Position numbers and translations under genes: made by a program
DNA from: Pseudomonas sp. G.S.17
GTDB lineage: Bacteria > Pseudomonadota > Gammaproteobacteria > Pseudomonadales > Pseudomonadaceae
Length of the DNA stretch: 64,000 bases
Assembly (NCBI RefSeq): GCF_038096165.1
Contig: NZ_CP151076.1
Span: 2,415,501-2,479,500 of the forward strand
Reading direction: 5' to 3'
Part shown: positions 45,783 through 54,920 of the stretch, in pieces
Numbering within the stretch: position 1 is the stretch's first letter
Layout: each line of letters begins with the position of its first letter
The notes under the pieces: generated by a model
What the model saw: the letters and a program-made list of their open reading frames with translations, nothing else
Told to the model about the DNA's origin: nothing
Database searches by the model: none

Positions 45783-47111
45783 ATGGTCCCCGTGAAGTTC
45801 AAATTGCCTACCACTGCCACTGCACCCTTTTGCCCGTCTGCGGTTACCGACAGCGTCGCCATTCCCGCCAATGCCTCTTTGGCGCGCAAGATGATGCTGT
45901 TTGTCGGCCCCGGCCTGCTGGTCTCCATCGGCTACATGGACCCCGGCAACTGGGCAACCGCCATTGAAGCTGGCTCGCGCTTCGGTTATTCGCTGTTGTT
46001 TGTGGTGGTGCTGGCGAGCCTGTCGGGCATGGTGTTGCAGAACCTGTGCTCGCGCCTGGGGATTGCCACCGGCCGCGATCTTGCGCAGTTGTCCGCCTCG
46101 CGTTACAACCCGCGCGTCGCCAAAGGTCAGTGGTTATTGGCCGAGCTGTCGATTGTCGCCACAGACCTTGCCGAGGTGCTGGGCGCAGCGTTGGCCTTTC
46201 ATCTGTTACTCGGCGTGTCCATCACCGTCGGCGTGGCGTTGACCGCCTTCGATACGCTGATCGTGCTGGCCTTGCAGGGTGCCAACGTCCGGCGTCTGGA
46301 GGCCATCGTCCTGGGGTTGATCGCGACCATTGGCGCCTGTTTTACGGTCGAGCTGATCCTCATCAAGCCATTCTGGCCGGACGTCTTTGCCGGGCTGAAG
46401 CCCAGTTGGGATGTGCTCAGTGGCCAGGAGCCGTTGTACATCGCCATCGGTATCCTCGGCGCGACCGTCATGCCGCATAACCTCTATCTGCATTCTTCAG
46501 TGGTGCAGACCCGGGTCAACGGCAGCGATAACGCCAGCAAGGCCAGCGCGATCAAGTTCGCCCGCATCGACACCATTGCCTCCCTGAGTCTGGCGTTGCT
46601 GATAAATGCAGCGATCCTGATTCTGGCCGCCGCTGCATTCCACCAGAGCGGGCACACCGAGGTGGTGGAAATTCAGGACGCTTATCACTTGCTTGACCCG
46701 TTGGTGGGCGGTGCCGTGGCCAGCGTATTGTTCGGCATAGCCTTGCTGGCGGCGGGGCAGAGTTCGACGTTTACCGGCACCATCGCCGGCCAGGTGGTCC
46801 TCGAAGGATTCCTGCAGGCCAAGATTCCCTGCTGGCAGCGGCGGTTGATCACCCGCGCCCTGGCGTTGATTCCTGCATTGATCGGCGTGATGTGGCTCGG
46901 TGATAGCTCGGTGGGCAAGATGCTGGTGCTCAGTCAGGTGGTGCTCAGCCTGCAACTGCCATTCGCCCTCTGGCCGTTGATTCGTTTCACCAGCGACCGG
47001 CATTTGATGGGGCCGTTCGTCAACAGCCGCTTGGTGCAGACCGCTGCCTGGTGCCTGTTCGGCCTGATCTCGGCGGCGAACCTGACCCTGCTGTGGTTCT
47101 GGATCAGCTGA
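45783..47111 (+). CDS. mntH: Nramp-family divalent metal transporter
   Basis: About 442 residues with 11 or so membrane helices. The two metal-site motifs of Nramp transporters are intact: DPGN in MDPGNWATAIEAG (residues 53-56) and MPHNLYLHSS near 229-238, the former carrying Asp and Asn ligands and the latter Met. It takes up Mn2+ (and Fe2+) with protons. The start is uncertain (ATG 45783 or GTG 45792; neither has a clear ribosome site). No manganese regulator is adjacent. Confidence 0.92.
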   Translation: MVPVKFKLPTTATAPFCPSAVTDSVAIPANASLARKMMLFVGPGLLVSIGYMDPGNWATAIEAGSRFGYSLLFVVVLASLSGMVLQNLCSRLGIATGRDLAQLSASRYNPRVAKGQWLLAELSIVATDLAEVLGAALAFHLLLGVSITVGVALTAFDTLIVLALQGANVRRLEAIVLGLIATIGACFTVELILIKPFWPDVFAGLKPSWDVLSGQEPLYIAIGILGATVMPHNLYLHSSVVQTRVNGSDNASKASAIKFARIDTIASLSLALLINAAILILAAAAFHQSGHTEVVEIQDAYHLLDPLVGGAVASVLFGIALLAAGQSSTFTGTIAGQVVLEGFLQAKIPCWQRRLITRALALIPALIGVMWLGDSSVGKMLVLSQVVLSLQLPFALWPLIRFTSDRHLMGPFVNSRLVQTAAWCLFGLISAANLTLLWFWIS

Positions 47112-47190
47112 TTACGACCTGAACTCCCCGGGCGCCTTTGACTCACAACCCTGTCAGCACATCAGGCGTCTGCGAGCAGGAGCGAGCCCT

Positions 47191-48663
47191 TTGAAAGTCG
47201 AGAGTGCAAATCTTCCCGGTGCCGAACGCGAAAAGGGCAGAATTTTCGAGACCGATCTGCCCGCGCGGCTTGATCGTCTGCCCTGGGGGCGTTTCCACAC
47301 GCTGCTGGTGTTCGCGCTGGGCATTACCTGGTTGCTCGACGGCTTGGAAGTGACGCTGGCCGGTTCGGTTTCAGGCGCGCTCAAGTCCAGCGAATTGCTG
47401 CAGATGTCCAACACCGATATCGGCCTGGCGGGTGGGGTTTACATCGCCGGCGCTGTGCTGGGTGCCTTGTTCTTTGGCTGGCTGACCGATCGCCTCGGTC
47501 GTCGCAAGTTGTTCTTCATCACCCTGATACTTTACGTCGGTGCTACTGCAGCGACGGCATTTTCCTGGAATGTCGCAAGTTTTCTGCTGTTTCGCTTCCT
47601 CACCGGGATGGGCATCGGCGGGGAATACACGGCGATCAACTCGACCATTCAGGAATTCACCCCGGCGCGCTACCGTGGCTGGGTGGACCTGACGATCAAT
47701 GGCACGTTCTGGTTGGGCGCTGCATTGGGGGCGGCAGGCTCGATTGTCTTGCTCGATCCGCAATGGGTCGGCGGCGATCTGGGCTGGCGGTTGTGCTTCG
47801 GCATCGGTGCGGCACTCGGGCTGATCATCCTGTTCATGCGCCTGTGGCTGCCGGAAAGTCCGCGCTGGTTATTGATCCACAATCAGGCGGATGAAGCGCG
47901 ACGCATCGTCGAGCAGATCGAAGCAGGCATGATCAAGCAGGGCCATCGATTAACCGCCGTCACCAGCACGCCGCTGCGTTTACATGCCAGGGATCACACG
48001 CCGCTGCGGGAGATATTCCAGACCTTGTTCGTCAAGTTTCGCCAGCGGGCGTTGGTTGGCATGACGCTGTTGACGGCCCAGGCCTTTTTCTATAACGCGA
48101 TTTTCTTCACTTACGCGCTGGTGCTGACCGATTTCTATCAGGTTCCGCCTGAGCAGGTCGGCTGGTACGTGTTGCCGCTGGCCTTGGGCAATTTTTGCGG
48201 CCCGCTGCTGCTGGGGCGCTTGTTCGATGTGATCGGCCGTCGGGTGATGATCAGCCTGACCTACGGGATCTCCGGCGTGCTGCTGGCGATCTGCGGCTAC
48301 CTGTTTCAGCAAGGCGTTCTGGATGTGACGCAGCAGGCGATTGCCTGGATGGTGATTTTCTTCTTCGCTTCAGCAGCAGCCAGCTCAGCGTACCTGACGG
48401 TGGCCGAGACCTTCCCGCTGGAAATTCGCGCATTGGCGATTGCCGTGTTCTATGCCTTTGGCACCGGTTTGGGCGGAATCATCGGGCCGAGCCTGTTCGG
48501 CTACCTGATCCAGACCCATGAGCGCAGCAATGTGCTGATCGGCTATTTGATCGGGGCGGGCCTGATGATTATGGCGGCAGTTGTCCAGGGCATCTGGGGC
48601 GCAGCGGCCGAGCGCAAATCGCTGGAACAGGTGGCCAGGCCACTGTCGCAAGCTCTGGATTGA
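47191..48663 (+). CDS. MFS transporter (sugar-porter/niacin-type), TTG start
   Basis: A 490-residue, 12-helix MFS transporter with LLDGLEVTLAGSVSGALKSS in helix 1, the GWLTDRLGRRKLFFITL motif, GMGIGGEYTAINSTIQEF and RLWLPESPRWLLIHN. It is close to the metabolite/organic-acid H+ symporter group. The start codon is TTG, supported by AGGAG eight bases upstream; no in-frame ATG occurs near it. It follows mntH by 79 bp. The substrate is unknown. Confidence 0.87.
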   Translation: MKVESANLPGAEREKGRIFETDLPARLDRLPWGRFHTLLVFALGITWLLDGLEVTLAGSVSGALKSSELLQMSNTDIGLAGGVYIAGAVLGALFFGWLTDRLGRRKLFFITLILYVGATAATAFSWNVASFLLFRFLTGMGIGGEYTAINSTIQEFTPARYRGWVDLTINGTFWLGAALGAAGSIVLLDPQWVGGDLGWRLCFGIGAALGLIILFMRLWLPESPRWLLIHNQADEARRIVEQIEAGMIKQGHRLTAVTSTPLRLHARDHTPLREIFQTLFVKFRQRALVGMTLLTAQAFFYNAIFFTYALVLTDFYQVPPEQVGWYVLPLALGNFCGPLLLGRLFDVIGRRVMISLTYGISGVLLAICGYLFQQGVLDVTQQAIAWMVIFFFASAAASSAYLTVAETFPLEIRALAIAVFYAFGTGLGGIIGPSLFGYLIQTHERSNVLIGYLIGAGLMIMAAVVQGIWGAAAERKSLEQVARPLSQALD

Positions 48664-48687
48664 GCAAAGAGCGCTTGACTCACTTAC

Positions 48688-48939
48688 TCAATGCAGAGCA
48701 AAAAGGGCGCCACGTTTGGTCAGCAGAATGTGATCGGCGGAGAGAAACAGCAAACCTAATGGGTCGCTGAGAGCGCCGTAAATGAAGTTGCCGGTAATCA
48801 TGTCCAGCTCGAACAAGTCTCTGAGACCCAGAAGGTTATCTGCGGCATCCCCTCGCAGGGCCAGTGACGAGCTGAAATCAATGATTGAAAGCTGAGCGAT
48901 CAGTGACTGCAGTAAGGCTGAATTGCTCTCGATAGACAT
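48688..48939 (-). CDS. Small hypothetical protein
   Basis: An 83-residue protein, MSIESNSALLQSLIAQLSII..., moderately hydrophobic but without a clear membrane helix. It ends ILLTKRGALFALH. No family is recognised. It is the most downstream of four small minus-strand genes between an MFS gene and a bestrophin gene. Confidence 0.55.
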   Translation of the reverse strand: MSIESNSALLQSLIAQLSIIDFSSSLALRGDAADNLLGLRDLFELDMITGNFIYGALSDPLGLLFLSADHILLTKRGALFALH

Positions 48940-49060
48940 GGCGTAACCCTGAAATACAGCGTACAGACTGGAACGCTATGCAGGTGGGATAGCCTGTTAT
49001 CGCCGTTGGTTCAGTTCCCGGTGACTAAACTGGACCAAAGGTAATGACGCCAGACCCGGA

Positions 49061-49255
49061 TCAAGGCTTGATCCGGTCGGCAATGGTTCGTAAATCATCG
49101 ACGGTATCCTGCAGCTTGACGACCTGACGACTCACATCTTCGGCATCCTTGGCGTGAATCGAATGCTGGAGAAACACCGCGTGTCCGGCCAGGCTCAGGG
49201 AAATACTTTCCAGATCATTTGCGGTTTTTTGCAGGTCTTGCTGAATTTCTTTCAA
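49061..49255 (-). CDS. Small coiled-coil hypothetical protein
   Basis: A 64-residue, helix-rich protein (MKEIQQDLQKTANDLESISL, later VVKLQDTVDDLRTIADRIK) with heptad-like spacing of hydrophobic residues, suggesting a short coiled coil or helical hairpin. No known domain. It has an AAG-rich ribosome site (rc of ctttcaagg). Second in the small-gene group. Confidence 0.6.
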   Translation of the reverse strand: MKEIQQDLQKTANDLESISLSLAGHAVFLQHSIHAKDAEDVSRQVVKLQDTVDDLRTIADRIKP

Positions 49256-49327
49256 GGATCAATGCTCAGGGTTACGACTCAAGAAGCCGAATCGTTTGGC
49301 CTTTGAGGTCAGCAGGATGTTCAGCGT

Positions 49328-49567
49328 TTATTTGCTGCGCGCCTTGGCCTCGGCGGCCAGGCATTCCAGAGCAAACTGCTCGGTGTAGGTCATCTGGATC
49401 GGGGTTGTTTCGCCCTTGACGGTACGTTCGCCTTCCAGGATGTAGCGCATGCGTTTGTCGGTGACACCGATGCGCTTGGCAATCCACGAGGGCGTTTGAC
49501 CGATGCGGCTGATCAGTTTGTCAGCGTATTCGGTGGCGGGGTTGTAATGTTCAGCGTTGGGAGTCAT
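49328..49567 (-). CDS. Small HTH-like hypothetical protein
   Basis: About 79 residues from MTPNAEHYNPATEYADKLIS. The central PSWIAKRIGVTDKRMRYILE looks like a helix-turn-helix of the Cro/C1 type, followed by a polar stretch and a C-terminal helix with Cys. It could be a small DNA-binding protein. The start at the internal ATG is preferred because the upstream 13 codons are Arg/His-rich and unlike the rest. Confidence 0.65.
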   Translation of the reverse strand: MTPNAEHYNPATEYADKLISRIGQTPSWIAKRIGVTDKRMRYILEGERTVKGETTPIQMTYTEQFALECLAAEAKARSK

Positions 49568-49670
49568 GTCGCGTCCAGATAAAGTGTTGCGGCGATGGCA
49601 TCGCATTCGGGCGACATAGTGCTTGAATCAGCAACCCGTGTCTCCTGCGAGCAGTCAACCAATCCGCCGA

Positions 49671-49865
49671 TTACTCGTCTTCCTGTTCGGAGTAAGAGTC
49701 CAGCAGTGCTGCCAGGGCCAGGGTGCGTTGCAGCCCGGAAGTCGTCGCCATGATTTCGGCGACCGCCGCTATGGCCGCAGCCTTGGCTTCGGCGCGCCCT
49801 GCGTCGGTGTTGTTAAGCGTGGCGTCCTGCGCGGCTTCGATGATCGATTGCTCAAAGCTGTTCAT
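49671..49865 (-). CDS. Small Ala-rich helical hypothetical protein
   Basis: About 64 residues (MNSFEQSIIEAAQDATLNNT..., ending SYSEQEDE), strongly alpha-helical and acidic, with no signal peptide. No family recognised. An alternative start lies five codons upstream. It is nearest the bestrophin gene, whose stop is 48 bp upstream on the same strand, so it could be cotranscribed with it. Confidence 0.6.
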   Translation of the reverse strand: MNSFEQSIIEAAQDATLNNTDAGRAEAKAAAIAAVAEIMATTSGLQRTLALAALLDSYSEQEDE

Positions 49866-49912
49866 AGGTGTGCTCGGCAAGGAAAGGTTTTCCGGATAAG
49901 GCCATGAAGCGG

Positions 49913-50830
49913 CTACAGCTGCACATCATTGACAGGCTCCAGGCGAGGCGGTGCGGGTTCGTCGAGCATGTCCAGCACCGAGATTTCGATGTCACGGCAC
50001 AGTGCGTTCAACGGCAGATCATTGGGTTGGGTGTCGAAAGGGTCGGCTATCTGGTCGCCCAGCGCGTCCAGTCCGAAAAAAGTATAAGCCAATACCAGCA
50101 CCGCAAACGGCGTGAACCAGCCGATGCTGTCCACCAGGCAGAACGGCAGCAGGAAGCAATAGACATGCACGATGCGGTGCAGCATCAGAATGTAAGGGTA
50201 GGGGATCGGTGTATTGCTGATCCGCTCGCAGCCGCCCAGCACGTAAGACAACCGGTTCAGCTGCTGATCCATGTCGGCTTTCAACGGATCACCGATGCTG
50301 CTTTGCCGCGCCTGGTCCATCAGCCGCTGGCCGATCAGACCCAGCAGCACGCTCGGCGGGTTTTCCTTGTCGAAGGTGGCGCGTTGCAGGGCAGGCTCCA
50401 GCAGCCTACAGCTGTCCTCACCAGGTTTCTCGCCGCGCAGCCAGTCCTTGAGCAAGTAGCTGAAGGCAATCAGCGCATCAAGGAGTGCACGTCGCTCACT
50501 CGTCGGCAGGTTGGGCATCATGCTCAGGCTTTGCCGGGTCAGGTTGCGGGTCACGATGGACAGCTCGGACCACAGCGTGCGCGCCTCCCAGAACCTTTGG
50601 TAAGCCACGGTGTTGCGAAAGCCGAGGAAGATCGCCAGCGTCAGCCCCCACAAGGTGAATGGCGTTGCGGTCAGCACTACTTTGTAATCGAACAGCTTGC
50701 CATGAGTAGCAACCACCACCGAACTGATCAGCACCGTGAACAGCACTTTGGGCCAGATCGCCGGCACGATGGTGCCGCGGATGGCAAATAACAGCGCCCA
50801 AAGGGACGGTTTCTGTGGGCGGGTAATCAT
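49913..50830 (-). CDS. Bestrophin-family (UPF0187) ion channel
   Basis: A 305-residue membrane protein of the bacterial bestrophin family. It has N-terminal helices with VLFTVLISSVVVATHG, the conserved TPFTLWGLTLAIFLGFRNTV and YQRFWEARTLWSEL, and the later IPYPYILMLHRIVHVYCFLL with DSIGWFTPFAVL. Bacterial members form pentameric cation or anion channels. Full length. It shares a divergent region with the LysE-type exporter. Confidence 0.92.
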   Translation of the reverse strand: MITRPQKPSLWALLFAIRGTIVPAIWPKVLFTVLISSVVVATHGKLFDYKVVLTATPFTLWGLTLAIFLGFRNTVAYQRFWEARTLWSELSIVTRNLTRQSLSMMPNLPTSERRALLDALIAFSYLLKDWLRGEKPGEDSCRLLEPALQRATFDKENPPSVLLGLIGQRLMDQARQSSIGDPLKADMDQQLNRLSYVLGGCERISNTPIPYPYILMLHRIVHVYCFLLPFCLVDSIGWFTPFAVLVLAYTFFGLDALGDQIADPFDTQPNDLPLNALCRDIEISVLDMLDEPAPPRLEPVNDVQL

Positions 50831-51011
50831 TCAGCAACTCGGTGTGGGGAAAGCAATGCCCGCAATTCTGCCCTATCGGTGTCAGATGATCAGCATTTGC
50901 GTTCCTTCTCGGCGGTTTTTTTGCACGTCGCTGGGTAATTTTCTTCAATACGCAGTGGGTGCGCGTCTTTACCGTGATCGACTCATTCCAGGGTTCAGTC
51001 AGGGTATTCAG

Positions 51012-51599
51012 ATGAGTGTGTTTCTTTCCATGGCCGCCTTCGCGCTGGCTTCGTCGATCACGCCGGGACCGGTCAATATCGTTGCCTTGAGTTCGGGGGC
51101 CCGATTTGGGCTGGGACCGGCGTTGCAGCATGTGGCTGGCGCGACCCTGGGCTTTACGTTATTGCTGGTGTTGACCGGTTTTGGATTGCAAGAGTTGCTG
51201 ATTCAGTGGCCGTTCCTGACCCAGGGGATCAAGTGGGCAGGGGTGGGTTTTCTGTTGTACATGGCGTGGAAACTGGCCCGTGACAACGGACGCCTAAATG
51301 TCGATCAGGCCAGCGACCGGCCGTCGATGCTCTACGGCGCAGTCATGCAGTGGCTCAACCCCAAAGCCTGGCTGGCGTGTATTGCCGGGATGGGCGCCTT
51401 TGCCGCCAGCGGCGAGGCGCGGCTGATCTGGCAGTTTGCCGCGATCTACCTGGTGATTTGTTATCTGTCCCTGGCGTGCTGGGCTTTTGCCGGGACTTTC
51501 CTGCGCCACTATTTAAGCAGTGCGCTGGGTATTCGCGTGTTCAACCGCTGCATGGCCTTGCTGCTGGTGGGCTGCGCTGTTTATCTGCTGGCCGCTTAG
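51012..51599 (+). CDS. LysE-family amino-acid exporter
   Basis: A 195-residue, six-helix LysE/RhtB-family exporter. It starts MSVFLSMAAFALASSITPGP, where the SITPGP motif is diagnostic, and has GVGFLLYMAWKLARD and MLYGAVMQWLNPKAWLACIAG. It expels amino acids or derivatives. The open frame upstream of ATG 51012 overlaps the divergent bestrophin gene and is not coding. It overlaps the convergent AraC gene at the 3' end by 4 bp. Confidence 0.9.
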   Translation: MSVFLSMAAFALASSITPGPVNIVALSSGARFGLGPALQHVAGATLGFTLLLVLTGFGLQELLIQWPFLTQGIKWAGVGFLLYMAWKLARDNGRLNVDQASDRPSMLYGAVMQWLNPKAWLACIAGMGAFAASGEARLIWQFAAIYLVICYLSLACWAFAGTFLRHYLSSALGIRVFNRCMALLLVGCAVYLLAA

Positions 51600-52426
51600 A
51601 GCTTGTATTGGCCTGGGGTCGCGGCGAGATGTTTCTTGAACGCCCGTTGAAAATGCGCCTGATCGGCGAAGCCGGTTTCCTGAGCAACGTCGGCGATCAG
51701 ACGGCCGCTTTTGAGCTGGGTGCGGGCGTGTTGAATCCGTCGATTGATCAGGTAGGCATGGGGCGTCATGTGGTAGCGCTGTTCGAAGGCGCGAATCAGA
51801 TACGACGCCGAGATATTCGCCGCGCCACAGATATCGTCGAGGCTGATCGCGGCCTTGAAGTTATCGTTGATGTACTGCGCAGCCCGTTCCACGCGGTCCA
51901 CGGGTTGGTCGGTATGCAGAACAGCACTGCCCAGTGTCTGTTGCATCTGGGTGAAGAAGCAAACCGCAGCGCATTGTTTGTCGAGTACATCGGTTTCGCT
52001 GCCGATCAACGTGGCGTACAGCTGATTGATGCCCCGAAACAGCTCGACGCAGCTGCTGTGAGTCTGGGCGATGGGCTGGAAATCAAGGTTGGCGTCCATA
52101 CCCAGCTGGTGCTGAAGGTTTCGTAGCCACAGGCTGTCGACGTACAGCATGAGATACGACCAATGCTGGTCGGCAATCGGGTTGCAGGCATGCACATCAC
52201 CTGGATTCATCAGCACCACTGTGCCGGTTTGGACGCGCTGGCTGGTCTTCTCATGCAGGTACGTGCTTTGCCCGGCGGTGATTGCGCCGATGGAAAACAC
52301 TTCGTGGGAATGCTTGGCGTAACAGAATTTGCGCCCATCGCCCACCGAGCGCGCCTTGATGAAAGGCAAGCGTGGGTCGCGCCAGAAAAACGGTGCGGCC
52401 AAGCGTTTGGCGCTGTCCTGGTCCAT
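51596..52426 (-). CDS. AraC-family transcriptional regulator
   Basis: A 276-residue regulator. An N-terminal cupin-like effector domain (HSHEVFSIGAITAGQSTY, VLMNPGDVHACNP) is followed by a C-terminal two-helix-turn-helix AraC DNA-binding domain (ISLDDICGAANISASYLIRA and IADVAQETGFADQAHFQRAF). The 3' overlap with the LysE gene suggests that this regulator controls the exporter, a pairing often seen in the family. Confidence 0.9.
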   Translation of the reverse strand: MDQDSAKRLAAPFFWRDPRLPFIKARSVGDGRKFCYAKHSHEVFSIGAITAGQSTYLHEKTSQRVQTGTVVLMNPGDVHACNPIADQHWSYLMLYVDSLWLRNLQHQLGMDANLDFQPIAQTHSSCVELFRGINQLYATLIGSETDVLDKQCAAVCFFTQMQQTLGSAVLHTDQPVDRVERAAQYINDNFKAAISLDDICGAANISASYLIRAFEQRYHMTPHAYLINRRIQHARTQLKSGRLIADVAQETGFADQAHFQRAFKKHLAATPGQYKL

Positions 52427-52503
52427 GCCGAATCAGTCCCGAGGAAGAGTAGACAGTGAGATTAGCCTATCCGGGGTTCGGGCTGTCAATCCAGCATCGG
52501 CAT

Positions 52504-53403
52504 TCAAGCGGCGTTGTGTAACTCGATCAAGCCTTGAAACCAGTCCATGAACACCCGACAGCGTTCCGGTAGATGGCGGCGATGGGCATACACCAGGGAA
52601 ATCTTCATCGGCGCGGGACGAAACTCAGGCAGGATTTCAATCAAGTCACCGCGCAGCAGATGTTTGCGCATGCCCATGCGCGGCGACTGGACGATGCCCA
52701 GATTGCCCAGACAAGCGGCTTCATAGGCCTGAACATTGTTGACGGTCACGCTGTGCGGCATGGCCACTGTGTGGGTTTTGTCCTGATCCTGGTATTCGAA
52801 GTGCGCGGTGCTCGCGCCGAACGCCATCACATAATTGATCAAGCGATGCTGCTGCAACTCCGCGAGGCTGGTTGGGACGCCATATTGCCGCGCGTAACCG
52901 GCACCGACGCAATTGACCATCGACAAGTCGCCCAGGCTGCGCGCCACCAGATGCGAGTCCGGCAGCTCGCCGATGCGCAAAACGCAATCGAAGCCTTCGC
53001 GCACCAGATCGACCCGCCGATCGGTGCTGCTGATTTCCAGGTCAATCCCGGGATGCAGGCTCAGGAATTCACTCAGGCGCGGCAGAAGGATGTTGTGCGC
53101 CATGGCGGTCGGCATGTCGACCCGTAACCGACCGCTGAGCATTGAATCGCTGCGGAACAAGCCTTCAAGTTCATCCATCTGCGCTAGCATGTCTTTGCTG
53201 CGTTCATACAATAGCTGCCCATCAGGCGTGACCTGAACCCGGCGCGTGGTTCGCAATAACAGGCGCGTGCCAAGCAGTTCCTCGAGAGCCTGGACCTGTT
53301 CGGACACGGTTGAGCGCGGCAGGCCCAAAGCTTCGCTGGCCTGAGTAAAACTCGACAGTTCGGCGACGCGCACGAAGGTGCGCAACAGTTCCAGTTTGTT
53401 CAT
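52504..53403 (-). CDS. LysR-family transcriptional regulator
   Basis: A 299-residue LysR protein of the CrgA/DhcR-like group. It starts MNKLELLRTFVRVAELSSFT, has helix-turn-helix ASEALGLPRSTVSEQVQALE, and the effector part contains DRRVDLVREGFDCVLRIGEL, typical of this subgroup. It is divergent from an SDR gene 228 bp away and likely controls it. Confidence 0.92.
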   Translation of the reverse strand: MNKLELLRTFVRVAELSSFTQASEALGLPRSTVSEQVQALEELLGTRLLLRTTRRVQVTPDGQLLYERSKDMLAQMDELEGLFRSDSMLSGRLRVDMPTAMAHNILLPRLSEFLSLHPGIDLEISSTDRRVDLVREGFDCVLRIGELPDSHLVARSLGDLSMVNCVGAGYARQYGVPTSLAELQQHRLINYVMAFGASTAHFEYQDQDKTHTVAMPHSVTVNNVQAYEAACLGNLGIVQSPRMGMRKHLLRGDLIEILPEFRPAPMKISLVYAHRRHLPERCRVFMDWFQGLIELHNAA

Positions 53404-53631
53404 AGCCGAATGAATCTCCGTAGATGTCGCCTTGATCCCATCACACAACCCGTAGGATCCTGTGTGCTGGCCGACATCGCGGTGTAAGCGACATGGATAA
53501 ATCCTCTGCGCGGCTTTCTTTCAATTGTTCGCTTAAAGCGTCTAGTTATTTCGATTATCAGCAGTTTATCGCTAGTGGATCGAACAATAGACTCGTTCCC
53601 ACTCCCTGACCACTCTCTTCGAGGAATACCC

Positions 53632-54390
53632 ATGAGCAAGAAAATCGCTTTGATTACCGGTGCCAGTCGTGGCCTTGGCAAAAGCACGGCGTTGCACCTG
53701 GCGGCTCAAGGTGTCGATGTCATTGGCACCTATCACAGCAAGCAGGCCGAAGCCCAGGCCGTAGTCGCCGAAATTGAGGCGCTTGGCGGTCGTGCGCACA
53801 TGCTGCAACTGGATGTCAGCGACAGCAGCAGTTTCGATGCGTTCAGTACGCAGCTTGCCCAGGCGCTTGGGGAGGTTTTCCAGGCCAGTCAGTTTGATTT
53901 CCTGGTCAACAATGCGGGCGTCGGCATTTACAACAGCTTTGCCGAAACCAGCGAGGCGCAGTTCGATCAGTTGGTGGATATTCACTTCAAGGGGCCGTTT
54001 TTCCTGACCCAGAAACTGCTGCCGTTGCTGGCCGATGGCGGGCGCATCGTCAATGTATCCAGCGGTCTCGCACGCTTCAGCATGGTCGGCTACGCGGCGT
54101 ATGCCTCGATGAAAGGTGCCATCGAAGTCTGGACCCGTTACCTGGCCAAGGAACTCGGACCACGCGGCATCAACGTCAACGTGCTGGCCCCCGGCGCAAT
54201 TGCGACGGATTTTGGCGGCGGGACAGTGCGGGACAATGCTGAAGTCAACCAGATGATTGCTTCCAGTACGGCATTGGGACGGGTCGGCGAAGCCGATGAC
54301 ATCGGCGCGGCGATCAGCATGTTGCTAGGTGACGGCGGGAAGTGGATCAACGGGCAGCGGATCGAGGCGTCGGGCGGGATTTTCCTCTAA
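53632..54390 (+). CDS. SDR-family oxidoreductase
   Basis: A 252-residue short-chain dehydrogenase: TGASRGLGKSTALHLAAQG, NNAGVG, catalytic Ser in NVSSGLARFS and YAAYASMKGA, where the Tyr and Lys spacing is kept. It ends GQRIEASGGIFL. GAGG precedes the ATG. It is an NADPH-dependent reductase of unknown substrate, beside a divergent LysR gene of the type that often regulates such reductases. Confidence 0.9.
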   Translation: MSKKIALITGASRGLGKSTALHLAAQGVDVIGTYHSKQAEAQAVVAEIEALGGRAHMLQLDVSDSSSFDAFSTQLAQALGEVFQASQFDFLVNNAGVGIYNSFAETSEAQFDQLVDIHFKGPFFLTQKLLPLLADGGRIVNVSSGLARFSMVGYAAYASMKGAIEVWTRYLAKELGPRGINVNVLAPGAIATDFGGGTVRDNAEVNQMIASSTALGRVGEADDIGAAISMLLGDGGKWINGQRIEASGGIFL

Positions 54391-54398
54391 AACCCGTG

Positions 54399-54470
54399 GA
54401 GGCTTGCCCGCGAAGGCGTCAACTCTGGCGATGAAAAATGCGACCAGACGATGATTCGCGGGCAAGCCTC
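54399..54470. repeat. REP inverted pair
   Basis: A perfect 16-bp inverted repeat, gaggcttgcccgcgaa at 54399-54414 and ttcgcgggcaagcctc at 54455-54470, separates the converging SDR and RcnB-like genes. It is the same REP core seen near 12.3, 18.1 and 26.1 kb, and probably acts as a shared 3' end structure. Confidence 0.75.
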
Positions 54471-54480
54471 GCCAACAGCT

Positions 54481-54789
54481 TTATTTTCTGATCGGCACGA
54501 TCTCGGTGATCTGGCCGTTGGTGATCTGCACCATCACGTATTTGTCGTTGATCTTGACCCACTGGGCTTCTTTGGACGGCGCTTTGAGGCCGTGCTTGCT
54601 CCAGTCCTTCATGCCGGCTTCAGGCCGCTGGAATTTTGCTGGCGCCCGGGAACCCAGTTCCAGGTCGCGGATATTCTCTTTGGATTGTTCAACTTTCGGT
54701 TCAGGCTTTTCCTGAGCCTGGACGGCAACGCTGGTGACAGAAACGCAGCCAAGAATAGCCAGACAAGCGATGAGCGATTTACTGTTCAT
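54481..54789 (-). CDS. RcnB-family periplasmic protein
   Basis: A 102-residue exported protein. A signal peptide (MNSKSLIACLAILGCVSVTS, cleavage near VQA) is followed by a charged linker and a C-terminal RcnB domain: DWSKHGLKAPSKEAQWVKIN then KYVMVQITNGQITEIV. E. coli RcnB acts in nickel/cobalt homeostasis; other members are uncharacterised. No metal transporter is adjacent. The longer upstream open frame is unsupported. Confidence 0.82.
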   Translation of the reverse strand: MNSKSLIACLAILGCVSVTSVAVQAQEKPEPKVEQSKENIRDLELGSRAPAKFQRPEAGMKDWSKHGLKAPSKEAQWVKINDKYVMVQITNGQITEIVPIRK

Positions 54790-54920
54790 AAGTGGTTCCT
54801 GATTTGCTAACGGCTCAGTGCGTAATGCTCTGTTCGTGTAGCTAGGACCACCATTGCCAAAAAACATTCGGTTTGAAGATGCCGTTCGCCTCAACTGCAG
54901 GAAGGCGAACGGCACGACGA

